Of a stretch of 7,110 nt of DNA, positions 1 to 5,505 are shown piece after piece. The notes beneath the pieces are model-generated. The model saw only the letters and a list, made by a program, of their open reading frames with translations. It did not search any database and was not told the DNA's origin. The translations under genes and the position numbers were made by a program. The stretch covers positions 1 to 7,110 of the forward strand of contig JAEYSR010000194.1 in assembly GCA_023434535.1 (NCBI GenBank). Direction: 5' to 3'. Position 1 is the stretch's first letter. Each line of letters starts with the position of its first letter. The DNA is from Actinomycetes bacterium. GTDB lineage: Bacteria > Actinomycetota > Acidimicrobiia > Acidimicrobiales > Microtrichaceae.

Positions 1-2
1 TC

Positions 3-971
3 GCCCGTGCGGTGCCTCCGGTCGAGCTGCGCAACGTCGACGGCGCGACGTGGGACCGGTTGGTCGCCGCCCACCGCGACGGCACCCATCGGGCCGAGGT
101 GCTGGCCGCGTGGAACAACGGGCGGGCTCTCTTCCGGGCCGTGGACGGCCTCCGCGGTCGGCGCCCGGCCGTGGTGGAGTGGAAGGGCGGGCACCGGGAT
201 CCGGGCGACGAGTCGGTTCCGGCGGACCTGCGGATCGACCACGTGTACCTGGTGAGCTGCAAGTACCTGTCGAAGGTCCTGCACAACGCCTCGCCCGCCA
301 CCGTGTTCGACCGTCTGCTGGCCGGCGGTCCCGTCCGGCGGTCCGAGGAGAACTGGTTCGACGTCGTGGCGGCGGCGGAGCACCAACGCCTCTACCAGCT
401 GGTGCGTCGCTGCCACGGCGACGGCGTGGTCGTCTCGGACGGCTCGACCCTGCCCGAGCAGGTCCGGTCGCTCACCGGGACGCAGCGCGACGCGCTCCGC
501 CACCAGCTCCCCAAGGACTGGGGACCCGAGTGCGCCGCTGCGTACCAGTCGCTCGTCGACGCGACCGCGGAGCGCTCGGCCGAGCGTTGGCGGGCGATGC
601 TGGCCGACGGGTCCGGTCGGGAGCGCAGCCTCCTGTGGCGGATCCTGCGGCTGTCCTCCGCTCCGTACTTCGTGCTCGGCACCGGGCCGAGCGCGTCACT
701 CCGACTGCGGGTGGCGACGCCGTGGGACTGGCAGCAGGCATTCGAGCTCCGCCGGTTCGAGGTGCTGGCCGAACCGGGCGGACAGGCCCGAGTGGGTTGG
801 CGGGCGTTGGTCCGGAGCCGGTCCGAGGGTGGGAACCCCTCGGAGGAGTCCGAGCTGGCCGGTCACGTCGAGGTGCGGTGGAGCCACGGCCGCTTCGGCG
901 GGCACCCCGAGGCCAAGGTGTACCTGGACACCCCGCACTCGCAGGTGCCCGGCTACTTCCCGCTCGTCTGA
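3..971 (+). CDS. Unrecognised protein, probably 5'-partial; distant nuclease-like fold possible
   Basis: The frame is open to the left edge. The first visible start is a GTG at 12, but no ribosome binding site can be seen before it and the three preceding codons are also open, so the true start may lie outside. From that GTG the protein has 319 residues and is soluble, with no membrane segment or signal peptide. I do not recognise the family. The N-terminal third has a charged, motif-like core: E56-W-K58, then a DPGDE stretch at 63-67, PADLRID at 70-76 and a hydrophobic strand ending in SCKY at 82-85. The spacing of acidic residues before a beta strand ending in lysine resembles PD-(D/E)XK nucleases, but this is only a resemblance. 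The middle (about 110-215) is helical and charged. The C-terminus (285-319) has a second dense block with VRWSHGRF, PEAKVY and PGYF. It is followed after 43 bases by the isomerase-like gene on the same strand. Function unknown. Confidence 0.75.
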   Translation, partial: ARAVPPVELRNVDGATWDRLVAAHRDGTHRAEVLAAWNNGRALFRAVDGLRGRRPAVVEWKGGHRDPGDESVPADLRIDHVYLVSCKYLSKVLHNASPATVFDRLLAGGPVRRSEENWFDVVAAAEHQRLYQLVRRCHGDGVVVSDGSTLPEQVRSLTGTQRDALRHQLPKDWGPECAAAYQSLVDATAERSAERWRAMLADGSGRERSLLWRILRLSSAPYFVLGTGPSASLRLRVATPWDWQQAFELRRFEVLAEPGGQARVGWRALVRSRSEGGNPSEESELAGHVEVRWSHGRFGGHPEAKVYLDTPHSQVPGYFPLV

Positions 972-1000
972 TCGGCCCGGCGACCACCGTCGTCGCCGCC

Positions 1001-1006
1001 TACCAT
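1001..1006 (+). promoter_or_regulatory. Possible -10 element for a leaderless transcript
   Basis: TACCAT fits the actinobacterial TANNNT -10 pattern and ends 8 bases before the ATG at 1015. This is close to the spacing seen in leaderless messages, and the bases before the ATG show no purine-rich ribosome binding site. No convincing -35 hexamer is visible. The hexamer is short and could occur by chance, so this is an inference. Confidence 0.25.
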
Positions 1007-1014
1007 CGCCGACC

Positions 1015-1401
1015 ATGCCGAGCATCGAGCACATGAAGGACGTCGTGACCGCCTACACCACCGCGCACTCCGCCGGGGACGTCGACGCGGTCGCGGCGCT
1101 GTTCGCCGAGGACGCCACGGTGGCCGACCCCGTCGACCAGCCGGCCCACCAGGGCCGCGAGGCGGTGCGGGCGTTCTTCGCTGGCACCCACGAGATGGCC
1201 GACTCCATGGACCTGCACGCCACCGGCCCGCTGCGCGCCGTCGGCAACTGGGTGGCCGCGCCGCTCGAGGCCGTGACCAAGATCGGCGACATGAAGCTCA
1301 AGGTCGACATCATCGACGTCTTCACGTTCGACGACGACGGTCTCATCTCCGACATGAAGGCGTACTGGACCGCGTCGGACATCCGTCCCTACGACGGCTA
1401 G
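1015..1401 (+). CDS. Ketosteroid isomerase-like NTF2-fold protein
   Basis: A 128-residue protein of the size and pattern of bacterial steroid delta-isomerases (SnoaL/NTF2-like superfamily). Family members move a double bond in delta-5-3-ketosteroids by proton transfer, in the cytoplasm. The N-terminus follows the Comamonas/Pseudomonas enzyme closely as I remember it, with EHM at 5-7, AGDVDA at 20-25 and LFAEDATV at 29-36. The three catalytic positions are present: Tyr14, Asp38 (in ADPV) and Asp101 (in IDVFTF). This supports real isomerase-type chemistry, not just a shared fold. The start is the ATG at 1015; no clear ribosome binding site precedes it and a possible leaderless promoter lies just upstream. 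It is not next to other steroid catabolic genes here, so the natural substrate may not be a steroid. Other NTF2-fold enzymes (SnoaL cyclases, epoxide hydrolases) are alternatives, but the triad favours the isomerase group. Confidence 0.88.
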   Translation: MPSIEHMKDVVTAYTTAHSAGDVDAVAALFAEDATVADPVDQPAHQGREAVRAFFAGTHEMADSMDLHATGPLRAVGNWVAAPLEAVTKIGDMKLKVDIIDVFTFDDDGLISDMKAYWTASDIRPYDG

Positions 1402-1404
1402 ATC

Positions 1405-1460
1405 CCCGCTCTGTCTGACGATCCCCGGCGTCAGCGTCGTAGATCGTCAGACGAAGCGGG
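1405..1460. terminator. Bidirectional hairpin terminator between convergent genes
   Basis: An inverted repeat fills the 66-base gap between two convergent stop codons. CCCGCT (1405-1410) pairs with AGCGGG (1455-1460), and GTCTGACGATC (1413-1423) pairs perfectly with GATCGTCAGAC (1442-1452). The two blocks are joined by one mismatch and one G-T wobble, giving a 19-position stem around an 18-base loop. There is no T-run on either side, which is usual for high-GC actinobacterial terminators. Its position supports use from both directions. Confidence 0.8.
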
Positions 1461-1467
1461 AGTGGCG

Positions 1468-1857
1468 TCAGGCCCGGCCGAGGACCTTGTCCACGGCGAT
1501 CTCGATCGCGACCCGGTCCTCGCGCTCGCCCGGCTGGCGGTAGCGGGCGGCGTAGCCGTCGACGGCGAGGGCGACCCGCTCGGGATCGTCGGCCACCGAC
1601 ACCGGACCTTCGAGCGTGAGCCACCGTCCGCCGTCGACCTGGCTGACCGCGGCGCGGCCACCCCGTCGGGCGTTGGCGACCTTCTGCGAGGACGCGAAGG
1701 TGATGATCCGCACCGTCTGCGTGGCGGCGTCGTAGGAGAACCCGACGGGGACCACGTGGGGCGAGCCGTCGGCGCGCAGCGTGGTGAGCGATGCCAGGTG
1801 GTACTCCGACAGGAAGGCCAGCGCCTCGTCGGTGAGGTCGTCAGGTGCGGTGCTCAT
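1468..1857 (-). CDS. F420-dependent oxidoreductase, PPOX fold (Rv2074-like)
   Basis: A 129-residue protein of the pyridoxamine-5'-phosphate-oxidase-like split-barrel family, FDOR-B type. From memory it closely resembles M. tuberculosis Rv2074, described as an F420H2-dependent biliverdin reductase. Shared stretches include DEALAFLSEYHLA at 10-22, LTTLRADGSPHVV at 24-36, SQKVANA at 57-63 and VSQVDGGRWLTLEG at 71-84. The family binds the deazaflavin cofactor F420 in the cleft of a homodimer; the SQK segment lies where cofactor phosphate is usually held. The protein stops at VLGRA, several residues shorter than Rv2074 as I recall it. I chose the ATG at 1857: the fold begins soon after it and a weak AGG lies 9 bases upstream. 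A GTG at 1884 would add nine residues. It follows the permease stop by 67 bases on the same strand, so it may be read through from the ABC operon. The substrate (biliverdin, quinone or other) cannot be told from sequence. Confidence 0.88.
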   Translation of the reverse strand: MSTAPDDLTDEALAFLSEYHLASLTTLRADGSPHVVPVGFSYDAATQTVRIITFASSQKVANARRGGRAAVSQVDGGRWLTLEGPVSVADDPERVALAVDGYAARYRQPGEREDRVAIEIAVDKVLGRA

Positions 1858-1924
1858 GACGGCCAGCCTGCCAGCCGCGGGCACGCGCCGGTGCTCGGCG
1901 GCGACGCAGCGTCGATGTGGCCGG

Positions 1925-4576
1925 TCAGATCGACGAGATCGCCTTCAGCACGTCGAGGCGGGCGGCCCGGCGCGCCGGCAGCCACGCCGCCACGACACCT
2001 GCGAGCGCGGCCACCACGGTGATGACGACCAGCTGGCCCACCGGCAGGTTGAACGTGAAGAGTCCGGGGTTGGCGGACGAGATGGCGACGGTCAAGGCAC
2101 CCGCGAACGCGATGCCGAGCACCAGGCCCATCAGCGCACCGAACACGGCGATGATCGCCGCCTCGTAGCGGACCGTGCGCCGCAGCTGCCGGCGCGACAT
2201 GCCGACGGCACGCAACAGGCCGAGCTCCCGCGTCCGCTCCAGGATCGACAGCGACAGCGTGTTGGCGATGCCGATCAGGGCGATGACGATCGCCAGCCCG
2301 AGCAGCCCGTAGACGATCTGCAGGAACGTGTTGATCGGACCGGTCTGGGCCTCGATGTACTCCTGCAGGTCCTGGACGGTCACGGTGGGGAGGTCCTTGA
2401 CCAGCGCGTCCAGCTGGTCCCGCAACTCCGCCTTGGGCACCCCGTCCTTGCCGGTCACGTAGATCTGGTAGTCCGAGTTGAACAGCGGCAGCTGGTTGGC
2501 CGAGAACACGTCCATGGGGAGCCAGATGCTGCCCTGGCCGATGTTGGTCTCCCAGATGAGGGCGACCTCGAGCTCCTGGCGGCCGGTGGCGCCGAAGTAC
2601 ACCGGGATCGTGTCGCCGAGCTTCCACCCCCGCTCCTCGGCGTAGTCCTTCTGCACTGCGAGGGTGCCGGGCCCGAGGTCCGACGGCGACCCCTCGATGT
2701 CGCCGACGTCCAGGACGTCGAACCAGGTCGCCGGGTCGACCCCGAGCACGGTGGTGTCGTCGCCGGGAGGGGCGTCGTCGGTGATGCCGAACGTCCCCGA
2801 CGGGACGGTGGTGGCGGTGGTGTCGGCGTTCGCCGCGGCCTTCGCATCCAGCAGGCGCATGAAGCCGAACCGGACGGGGCTGGCCTCCTGGACGTCGTCG
2901 AGGTCGGAGATCTTCTGGGCGAGGTCCGGTGGGATGGCGCCGAAGAACGACGTCGCCGATGCCGGTGCGACGACGTAGTCAGCCTTGATCGACTGGTCGA
3001 TCACCGCGTCGGTGCTGGCCTTGATCGACGAGGCGATGATGGCGATGAGCACGACGAGGGTGACGCCGATGGTGAGCGCGGCGGCGGTGGCGGCAGTCCG
3101 CTTGGGGTTGCGTGCCGCGTTCTCGCCGGCGAGTCGGGCGGAGATGCCGCCGAGCGCACCGAACGGCTTGGCGAGCAGCCGGCTGATCGGTGACGCGATG
3201 GTCGGGCCGATGACCATGGCGACCGACACCAGCACCAGGACGGCGCCGACCCCGACCATGTAGAGCGGGCTCGGTCCGATGTCGGCCAGGCCGACCCCGA
3301 TCAGCGCCCCGCCCACGACCAGCATCACGACACCGACGACGATGCGGGAGCGTGACAGGTTCGAGCGGTCGATCGACACCTCGCTCAGGGCGGCGATCGG
3401 GGGGACCTTGCTGGAGCGCCACGCCGGAGCGAGCGCGGAGACGACCGTGATCCCGATGCCGATGACCACGGCGAAGACCAGCGTGCCGAGAGTGGGGATG
3501 GTCACGCCGCCGGACGTGGTGAAGAGAGAGCCGAGGATGGAGACGAGGCCGGTCGCCAGGGCCATGCCGCCCAGGAGCCCGAGGAACGACGCGATGAGGC
3601 CGACGATGACCGCCTCGAGCAGCGAGGCGCCGAGGACCTGGCGGCGTCGGGCGCCGACGGCGCGGAGCAGGGCGGTCTCCCGCGTGCGCTGCTGCACGAG
3701 GATCGAGAACGTGTTGTAGATGATGAAGATGGCGACGAAGAGAGCGATGTAGCCGAAGACGCTGACGAAGATCGACAGGATGTCGACGAACTGGGAGATC
3801 GACTCCTGGTTCTCCTCGACGAACTTCTCGCCGGTGATCACCTGCTCGGTGGGCAGGGCCGTGGCGAGGCGGTCGGAGATCTCCTTCTCGCTCAGTCCGT
3901 CGTCCGAGCGCACGACGATGAAGTTGTACTGATCGGTCTGGCCCGTGATCGCCTGAGCCTCGGCGGTCGTGAAGAAGATGGGCTTGGCGCCGGTCTTGCC
4001 CTCGCCGTCCTCGCCCAGCCCGACGATGCCGACGAGCTGGTAGGTCTTGACGCCCTGGTTGAGCGTGGCGATCTTGATGTCGTCGCCGAGCTTCGCCCCG
4101 AGCGAGTCCGCCGAGGTGCCGTCGATGGCGATCTCGGTGTCGGTCTCGGGTCCGCGGCCGTCCCGGACGCCGCCGGTGCCCATGATCGAGTCCTCGACCC
4201 AGTTGTACGTGATCGTGGGTGGCCCGAAGCCGCCGCCGAACACCTTGCCGTCGGGTCCGACGAGCTCGTTGCCCGTGCTCTCGACGATGCCCTGGGCGAC
4301 CGACACGCCGTCGACGGCCTGGACCTCGGGCAGCACCGACGCCGAGACCGGGGTGCGCAGCGGCTGGCCGAACGGGGTCTCGGTGGTCTTGGGCGAGCGG
4401 ACCACGGCGTCGACGCCCTCGTAGACGTCGCCGACCAGCGACTTGATCGAGTCGCTGAGCGTGGCCGACAGCAGCTGGGTGCCGGTGAGGAAGGCGATGC
4501 CGAGGAGGACGGCGATCGAGGTGGTGACCAGCCGGCGCTTGCGCGCCAGGAGGTCCTTCAGAGCGATCCGGAACAC
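1925..4576 (-). CDS. ABC transporter permease, duplicated MacB/FtsX type, ten helices
   Basis: An 883-residue membrane protein built from two FtsX units. Helix 1 (about 18-40) leads into an extracytoplasmic MacB-like domain (about 41-262), then helices 2-4 (266-292, 316-345, 361-386). Helices 5-6 (412-430, 438-461) form the linker, and helix 7 (494-517) opens a second extracytoplasmic domain (about 518-745), closed by helices 8-10 (748-775, 803-832, 845-867). The duplication shows in the cytoplasmic coupling motifs RTRETALLRAVGARRRQ (297-313) and RTRELGLLRAVGMSRRQ (781-797), and in basic segments before helices 1 and 7. This architecture matches type VII ABC proteins (LolCDE, MacB, YbbP, BceB relatives), which extract or export lipids or peptides rather than importing solutes. 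The start is a GTG 4 bases after the ATPase stop, with GGGGA (4585-4589) 8 bases before it inside the last ATPase codons, so translation is probably coupled. The substrate is not evident. Confidence 0.93.
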   Translation of the reverse strand: MFRIALKDLLARKRRLVTTSIAVLLGIAFLTGTQLLSATLSDSIKSLVGDVYEGVDAVVRSPKTTETPFGQPLRTPVSASVLPEVQAVDGVSVAQGIVESTGNELVGPDGKVFGGGFGPPTITYNWVEDSIMGTGGVRDGRGPETDTEIAIDGTSADSLGAKLGDDIKIATLNQGVKTYQLVGIVGLGEDGEGKTGAKPIFFTTAEAQAITGQTDQYNFIVVRSDDGLSEKEISDRLATALPTEQVITGEKFVEENQESISQFVDILSIFVSVFGYIALFVAIFIIYNTFSILVQQRTRETALLRAVGARRRQVLGASLLEAVIVGLIASFLGLLGGMALATGLVSILGSLFTTSGGVTIPTLGTLVFAVVIGIGITVVSALAPAWRSSKVPPIAALSEVSIDRSNLSRSRIVVGVVMLVVGGALIGVGLADIGPSPLYMVGVGAVLVLVSVAMVIGPTIASPISRLLAKPFGALGGISARLAGENAARNPKRTAATAAALTIGVTLVVLIAIIASSIKASTDAVIDQSIKADYVVAPASATSFFGAIPPDLAQKISDLDDVQEASPVRFGFMRLLDAKAAANADTTATTVPSGTFGITDDAPPGDDTTVLGVDPATWFDVLDVGDIEGSPSDLGPGTLAVQKDYAEERGWKLGDTIPVYFGATGRQELEVALIWETNIGQGSIWLPMDVFSANQLPLFNSDYQIYVTGKDGVPKAELRDQLDALVKDLPTVTVQDLQEYIEAQTGPINTFLQIVYGLLGLAIVIALIGIANTLSLSILERTRELGLLRAVGMSRRQLRRTVRYEAAIIAVFGALMGLVLGIAFAGALTVAISSANPGLFTFNLPVGQLVVITVVAALAGVVAAWLPARRAARLDVLKAISSI

Positions 4577-4580
4577 GGAC

Positions 4581-5351
4581 TCAGTCCCCGAGCTGCTTCA
4601 TGAGGTCCAGCACGCCGGCCGCGGTCGGATCCGACATCTCGGTCACGATCTTGCCGTCGGCGAGGAACACCACGCGGTCGGCGTGGGCCGCCGCGTTGGC
4701 GTCGTGGGTGACCATCACGATCGTCTGGTGCAGGTCGGTGACGGCGTGGCGCATGAACTGCAGGATCTCGCCGCCGGAGCGTGAGTCCAGGTTGCCGGTC
4801 GGCTCGTCGGCGAACACGATCTCGGGCTGGCTGGCCAGGGCGCGGGCGACGGCCACGCGCTGCTGCTGGCCGCCGGACAGCTCGCTCGGCCGGTGCGACA
4901 GACGGCTGCGCAGGCCGACGGTGTCGATCACCTGGTTCATCCACTCGGTGTCGGGCTTGCGGCCGGCGAGGTCCATCGGCAGCGTGATGTTCTCCGCCGC
5001 GGACAGCGTGGGGATCAGGTTGAACGCCTGGAAGACGAAGCCGATCTTGTCCCGCCGGAGCTCGGTGAGCTGACCTTCGGAGAGGTCGTCGAGGTAGGTC
5101 TCGCCGATGAACACCCGCCCTGCGCTGAGGCGGTCCAGCCCGGCCAGGCAGTGCATGAGGGTGGACTTGCCGGAGCCGGACGGGCCCATGATGGCGGTGA
5201 AGCGGCTGCGCTCGAAGCTGACGGTCACGCCGTCGAGGGCGCGCACCTCGGTGTCGCCCTCGCCGTAGACCTTGTGCGCGTCGATGGCGCCGGCTGCGGC
5301 GACCTGGGTGGACGCGGCGCTGGTGGAGGAAGAGGTGGGCGGCATGGACAC
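4581..5351 (-). CDS. ABC transporter ATP-binding protein (MacB/LolD family)
   Basis: A 256-residue cytoplasmic nucleotide-binding subunit with a full set of motifs: Walker A GPSGSGKST (56-64), Q-loop Gln108 in VFQAFNLIPTL, signature LSGGQQQR (158-165), Walker B IVFADEPTGNLDS (178-190) and H-loop His216 in VTHD. The phrases MGPSGSGKSTL and FNLIPTLSAAEN are typical of the MacB/LolD/FtsE branch that works with FtsX-type permeases. This fits the permease gene directly downstream. All catalytic residues are intact, so it should hydrolyse ATP. The first 20 or so residues are a Ser/Thr/Ala-rich, probably disordered extension before the fold. The start is the GTG at 5351, chosen because AGGAG sits 6 bases before it; the in-frame ATG at 5345 would leave a 12-base gap. 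It is the first gene of the ABC unit and is probably transcribed from the gap upstream. Confidence 0.95.
   Translation of the reverse strand: MSMPPTSSSTSAASTQVAAAGAIDAHKVYGEGDTEVRALDGVTVSFERSRFTAIMGPSGSGKSTLMHCLAGLDRLSAGRVFIGETYLDDLSEGQLTELRRDKIGFVFQAFNLIPTLSAAENITLPMDLAGRKPDTEWMNQVIDTVGLRSRLSHRPSELSGGQQQRVAVARALASQPEIVFADEPTGNLDSRSGGEILQFMRHAVTDLHQTIVMVTHDANAAAHADRVVFLADGKIVTEMSDPTAAGVLDLMKQLGD
4585..4589 (-). promoter_or_regulatory. Ribosome binding site of the permease gene
   Basis: GGGGA on the minus strand lies 8 bases before the GTG at 4576 and overlaps the final Gly-Asp codons of the ATPase gene. It supports that GTG as the start and suggests translational coupling of ATPase and permease. 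Confidence 0.5.
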
Positions 5352-5357
5352 GGGGTG

Positions 5358-5362
5358 CTCCT
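5358..5362 (-). promoter_or_regulatory. Ribosome binding site deciding the GTG start of the ATPase
   Basis: AGGAG on the minus strand stands 6 bases before GTG 5351 and 12 bases before the in-frame ATG 5345. The spacing favours the GTG. It is the clearest Shine-Dalgarno sequence in the window. Confidence 0.65.
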
Positions 5363-5408
5363 GATCGGCGCTGTGCCCGGCGGGTGGGCACTCCGGACGG
5401 ATCGCTCG

Positions 5409-5414
5409 ACACTA
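5409..5414 (-). promoter_or_regulatory. Possible -10 element upstream of the ABC operon
   Basis: On the minus strand TAGTGT fits TANNNT and lies about 58 bases upstream of the ATPase start, downstream of the inverted repeats in the same gap. It would give a leader of about 50 bases. No good -35 hexamer is seen at the usual distance; the region there reads GTCAGT. Weak inference from position and pattern only. Confidence 0.25.
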
Positions 5415-5432
5415 CCCGGAGGGTGTGTCTGA

Positions 5433-5485
5433 CTGACCGCAGTTCCCCGGCGGTCGGATCGGGCGGTCGGGCCGGGTGCGGTCAG
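5433..5485. terminator. Two-part hairpin between glycosyltransferase and ABC operon
   Basis: CTGACCGCA (5433-5441) and TGCGGTCAG (5477-5485) are a perfect 9-base inverted repeat. Inside them CCCGGC (5446-5451) pairs with GCCGGG (5471-5476), leaving a 4-base bulge on one side and a 19-base loop. The structure lies just after the glycosyltransferase stop on the minus strand and before the putative ABC promoter, so a terminator is the simplest reading. A role as an operator or leader element of the ABC operon is also possible. There is no T-run. Confidence 0.5.
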
Positions 5486-5500
5486 CCGGCCGGCTCACCG
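5479..5500. repeat. Near-perfect 22-base palindrome after the glycosyltransferase stop
   Basis: The core AGCCGGCCGGCT (5484-5495) is a perfect 12-base palindrome. It is flanked by a C-C mismatch and then CGGT/ACCG arms. It begins 5 bases after the stop codon on the minus strand. It shares 5479-5485 with the larger hairpin next to it, so the two structures are mutually exclusive. It may be a terminator stem or a dimeric protein binding site. Confidence 0.5.
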
Positions 5501-5505
5501 GGTGG

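Noticed and set aside
829..1014. N-terminal extension of the isomerase-like protein
   Set aside because: It would overlap the end of the preceding gene and adds Arg/Pro/Ser-rich sequence. With the ATG at 1015 the catalytic residues fall at the family's usual positions.
50..1036. Alternative plus-strand frame of 328 codons over the first gene
   Set aside because: Translation is Arg/Gly/Pro-rich without structure. The frame ending at 971 has balanced composition and coherent hydrophobic strands.
1902..1914. Short inverted repeat CGACGC-A-GCGTCG in the gap after the permease
   Set aside because: Only a 4-base stem remains once a loop is allowed. Too small for the GC content to call a terminator or operator.
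1781..3193. Plus-strand open frame of 470 codons antisense to the permease
   Set aside because: Its translation is rich in Arg, Gly, Asp and His with no fold-like pattern, and it covers a clear membrane protein on the other strand. This is typical of shadow frames in high-GC DNA.
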